A stretch of DNA of 40,332 nt, from assembly GCF_001462455.1 (NCBI RefSeq), contig NZ_LNTD01000081.1:1-40332 (forward strand), given 5' to 3'. The notes beneath the pieces were generated by a model. That model worked only from the letters and a program-made list of their open reading frames with translations. It did not search any database and was not told the DNA's origin. The number at the start of each line of letters is the position of its first letter. Positions within the stretch are counted from its first letter, which is position 1. This document shows, one piece after another, positions 38,461 through 40,332 of this stretch. Source of the DNA: Cellulomonas sp. B6. Lineage in GTDB: Bacteria > Actinomycetota > Actinomycetes > Actinomycetales > Cellulomonadaceae. Position numbers and translations under genes: made by a program.

Positions 38461-40332
38461 GTGCGTCTGGCTCGTCGTGCCCTCGTCCCCGCCGCCGCCC
38501 TGGGGGTGGGGGCGGTGCTCGCGGTCGCCCTGGCCGCCCCCGCGGCGGCTGAGCCGCCGTTCGCGTTCCGGTCGACGGTCGTCGACCGGGCCGGTGCGCT
38601 GTCCGACGTGCCACGGGTGCAGGAGGCGGTCGACCGGGTCGGTGAGGACACGCCGTACCGGCTGACGGTCGTGTACGTGGACTCGTTCGACGGGCAGTCC
38701 GCCGAGGCGTGGGTGTCGGACGCGGCCGAGCTGTCGGGGCTGGGCTCGAGCGACGCCGTGCTGGCCGTGGCCGTGCAGGACCGCGACTTCACGCTCGCGC
38801 CGACGTCGCTCGGGACGATCACGTCGTCGCAGCTCGACCGGGTCGCGGCGGACGTGCGCTCCGAGCTGGGGAGCGACGACTGGGACGGCGCCGCGGTGAC
38901 CGCCGCGGACGGGATCGTCGACGCCGCGGGCGGCGGGTCGGGCGGCGGTGCGCCGGGCGGCTCGTCGGCCGGTGGCTTCGCCGTCGTCCTGCTGCTGGGC
39001 CTCGCGGTCATCGGCGGCGTCCTGCTCTTCAGCGTCCTGCGCCACCGCCGGCAGCCCGCGGGCGTGCTGCGCGACTCGGCGGGGGCGACACGGGCCGCGG
39101 GCGCGGTCGACGAGCTCGCGGGGGTCCCGACGCCCGAGCTCGACCGGCGGTCCGCGTCGGCGCTCGTCGCGCTCGACGACGCGCTGCGCTCGTCGGAGGA
39201 GGAGCTGGGCTTCGCGCAGGCGCAGTTCGGCCCCGACAGCACGCGCGACTTCGAGGCCGTGCTCGCGCAGGGCAAGCAGCAGCTCACCGAGGCGTTCCGC
39301 CTGCGTCAGACGCTCGACGACGACGTGCCCGACACCGACGAGCAGGTGCGTGCGACGTCCGCGCAGATCCTGCGCCTGTGCGCGCAGGTCGAGCAGCACC
39401 TCGACGAGCAGAAGGACGCCTTCGACCGGCTCCGGGCGATCGAGGCCCGGGTCGACGACGCGCTCGACGCGCACGAGCGCGAGCAGCAGCGGCTGCGCGC
39501 GCGGGTCGAACCGGCGCGCACCGCCGTGGCGGCCCTCGCGCAGCGGTACTCGCCCGACACGCTGGGCTCGGTCGCGGCGAACCCCGACCAGGCGGACCGC
39601 CTGCTGGGCGACGCCGGGACGGCCCTCGCCCAGGGCCGGGACCGGTCGGCGGCCGGCGACAAGGGCGCCGCGGTCGGCTTCGCGCGCGCGGCCGAGGAGG
39701 CGCTCGGCCAGGCCTCGCGCCTGCTCGACGCGGTGGACTCGGCCGGTGCCGACCTCGCGGCCGCGAACGCGCGGCTCGACGCCGGCATCGCGTCGATCAC
39801 GTCCGACCTGGCCGACGCGGCGCGCCTCGCGGCGGGCGACCCGGCTGTCGGGCCGCACGTCGCCGAGGCCCGGGCCGCGCTCGAGGAGGCCGGTGGGGCG
39901 CGGCAGGGCACGGGCGACCCGCTCGCGGCGCTGCGACGCCTGACCGCGGCCGAGGCCGCGATCGACGCGGCGCTCGCACCGCGCCGCGACGCCGAGGAGC
40001 GGAGCCGTCGAGCGGCCGCGCTGCTGGGCGACACGCTCGGCCGCCTCGAGTCGGCGGTGCGCGCGACGACCGACTATGTGAGCACCCGCCGTGGCGCCGT
40101 CGGCCCGCAGGCCCGCACGCGGCTCGCCGAGGCGGACCGGCTGCGGCTGCGCGCGCTCGACCAGCGCGCGACCGACCCCGAGGCGGCGCTCGTCACCGCG
40201 CAGCACGGCGAGCAGCTCGTGGCCGAGGCGCAGCGCCTCGCGCAGATCGACGTCGAGAACGCGCAGCGGCGTGACGACGACCGGTACCGCGGCTCGGGCG
40301 GGGGCGGCAGCGACCTCGGCGGCATGATCCTC
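38461..40332 (+). CDS. TPM-domain membrane protein (partial, runs off the window)
   Basis: Open for 624 codons with no stop before the window end. A signal peptide (1-30, ending AAPAAA) leads to a TPM domain at about 36-155 (FRSTVVDRAGALSDVPRVQE, YRLTVVYVDSFDGQSAEAWV, SSDAVLAVAVQDRDFTLAP), a Gly/Ser linker, one membrane helix at 172-193 and a long Ala/Glu/Arg-rich cytosolic part with coiled-coil character (about 210-610). The visible end, GSGGGGSDLGGMIL, matches the Gly-rich tail seen near the C-terminus of actinobacterial TPM proteins, so only few codons are probably missing. TPM proteins are linked to photosystem repair in plants and to membrane-stress (PspA-associated) loci in bacteria. 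GTG at 38461 with GAAAGGA at 38445-38451. Confidence 0.85.
   Translation, partial: MRLARRALVPAAALGVGAVLAVALAAPAAAEPPFAFRSTVVDRAGALSDVPRVQEAVDRVGEDTPYRLTVVYVDSFDGQSAEAWVSDAAELSGLGSSDAVLAVAVQDRDFTLAPTSLGTITSSQLDRVAADVRSELGSDDWDGAAVTAADGIVDAAGGGSGGGAPGGSSAGGFAVVLLLGLAVIGGVLLFSVLRHRRQPAGVLRDSAGATRAAGAVDELAGVPTPELDRRSASALVALDDALRSSEEELGFAQAQFGPDSTRDFEAVLAQGKQQLTEAFRLRQTLDDDVPDTDEQVRATSAQILRLCAQVEQHLDEQKDAFDRLRAIEARVDDALDAHEREQQRLRARVEPARTAVAALAQRYSPDTLGSVAANPDQADRLLGDAGTALAQGRDRSAAGDKGAAVGFARAAEEALGQASRLLDAVDSAGADLAAANARLDAGIASITSDLADAARLAAGDPAVGPHVAEARAALEEAGGARQGTGDPLAALRRLTAAEAAIDAALAPRRDAEERSRRAAALLGDTLGRLESAVRATTDYVSTRRGAVGPQARTRLAEADRLRLRALDQRATDPEAALVTAQHGEQLVAEAQRLAQIDVENAQRRDDDRYRGSGGGGSDLGGMIL

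Overview
The window is very GC-rich by eye, uses many GTG starts and ATGA/GTGA stop-start overlaps, and carries several gene families typical of Actinobacteria (DUF3027, DUF2530, sacsin-type ATPase, bacterial XPB with its helicase-associated partner, DUF4012, a fused chain-length/tyrosine kinase). It looks like a chromosomal segment of a high-GC Gram-positive, most probably Micrococcales close to Cellulomonas; the genus is inference. I see no rRNA, tRNA, CRISPR array, transposase or phage gene.

Left flank (1-7544): two copies of a 211-bp-period direct repeat, then a MarR regulator with its co-transcribed MFS exporter (minus strand), a catalytically dead-looking GGDEF-EAL protein overlapping a small CAP-domain protein (plus), UDP-glucose 6-dehydrogenase (minus), a VanZ-like membrane protein (plus) and an AzgA/NCS2 purine permease (minus). 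The VanZ and permease genes converge on a 21-bp triple repeat followed by a nested GC hairpin.

Centre (7545-25578): an exopolysaccharide/capsule cluster of the Wzx/Wzy type. A 421-bp control region holds an array of phased 12-bp palindromes and a hairpin that displays the ribosome binding site of the first gene. The plus-strand half-operon encodes the initiating phosphoglycosyl transferase, two pyruvyl transferases, a GT-A-like transferase and a Wzx flippase. It meets, tail to tail with a 20-bp overlap, a minus-strand half-operon encoding a BY-kinase/chain-length regulator, five GT-B glycosyltransferases and a Wzy polymerase, every junction overlapping. Upstream of the kinase gene lie a small sortase-type surface protein, a DUF4012 membrane protein and, divergently, a low-molecular-weight tyrosine phosphatase that probably opposes the kinase. 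A strong hairpin-plus-pyrimidine-tract terminator sits about 60 bp before the kinase start. Ugd at 4113-5435 could supply UDP-glucuronate.

Right flank (25629-40332): DUF2530 protein, secreted CAP-domain protein, an operon of cold-shock-domain protein, DUF3027 and a 1013-residue sacsin/Hsp90-type ATPase, a zinc-finger-degenerate DksA/TraR-like protein, an M20 amidohydrolase, the operon helicase-associated protein - XPB helicase - tandem GNAT, and a TPM-domain membrane protein cut by the window end. Several genes here have a TANNNT -10 box only 6-8 nt before the start codon, pointing to leaderless mRNAs.

Reading the whole, the flanks look like one conserved actinobacterial neighbourhood (MarR, MFS, NCS2, DUF2530, sacsin-type, DUF3027, cold shock, XPB pair) into which the roughly 18-kb polysaccharide cluster has been inserted between the permease and the DUF2530 gene. 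The candidates for undescribed biology are the phased palindrome array with the hairpin-displayed ribosome binding site, the attenuator-like terminator before the BY-kinase operon, the dead EAL protein, and the cold-shock/DUF3027/sacsin-type operon.
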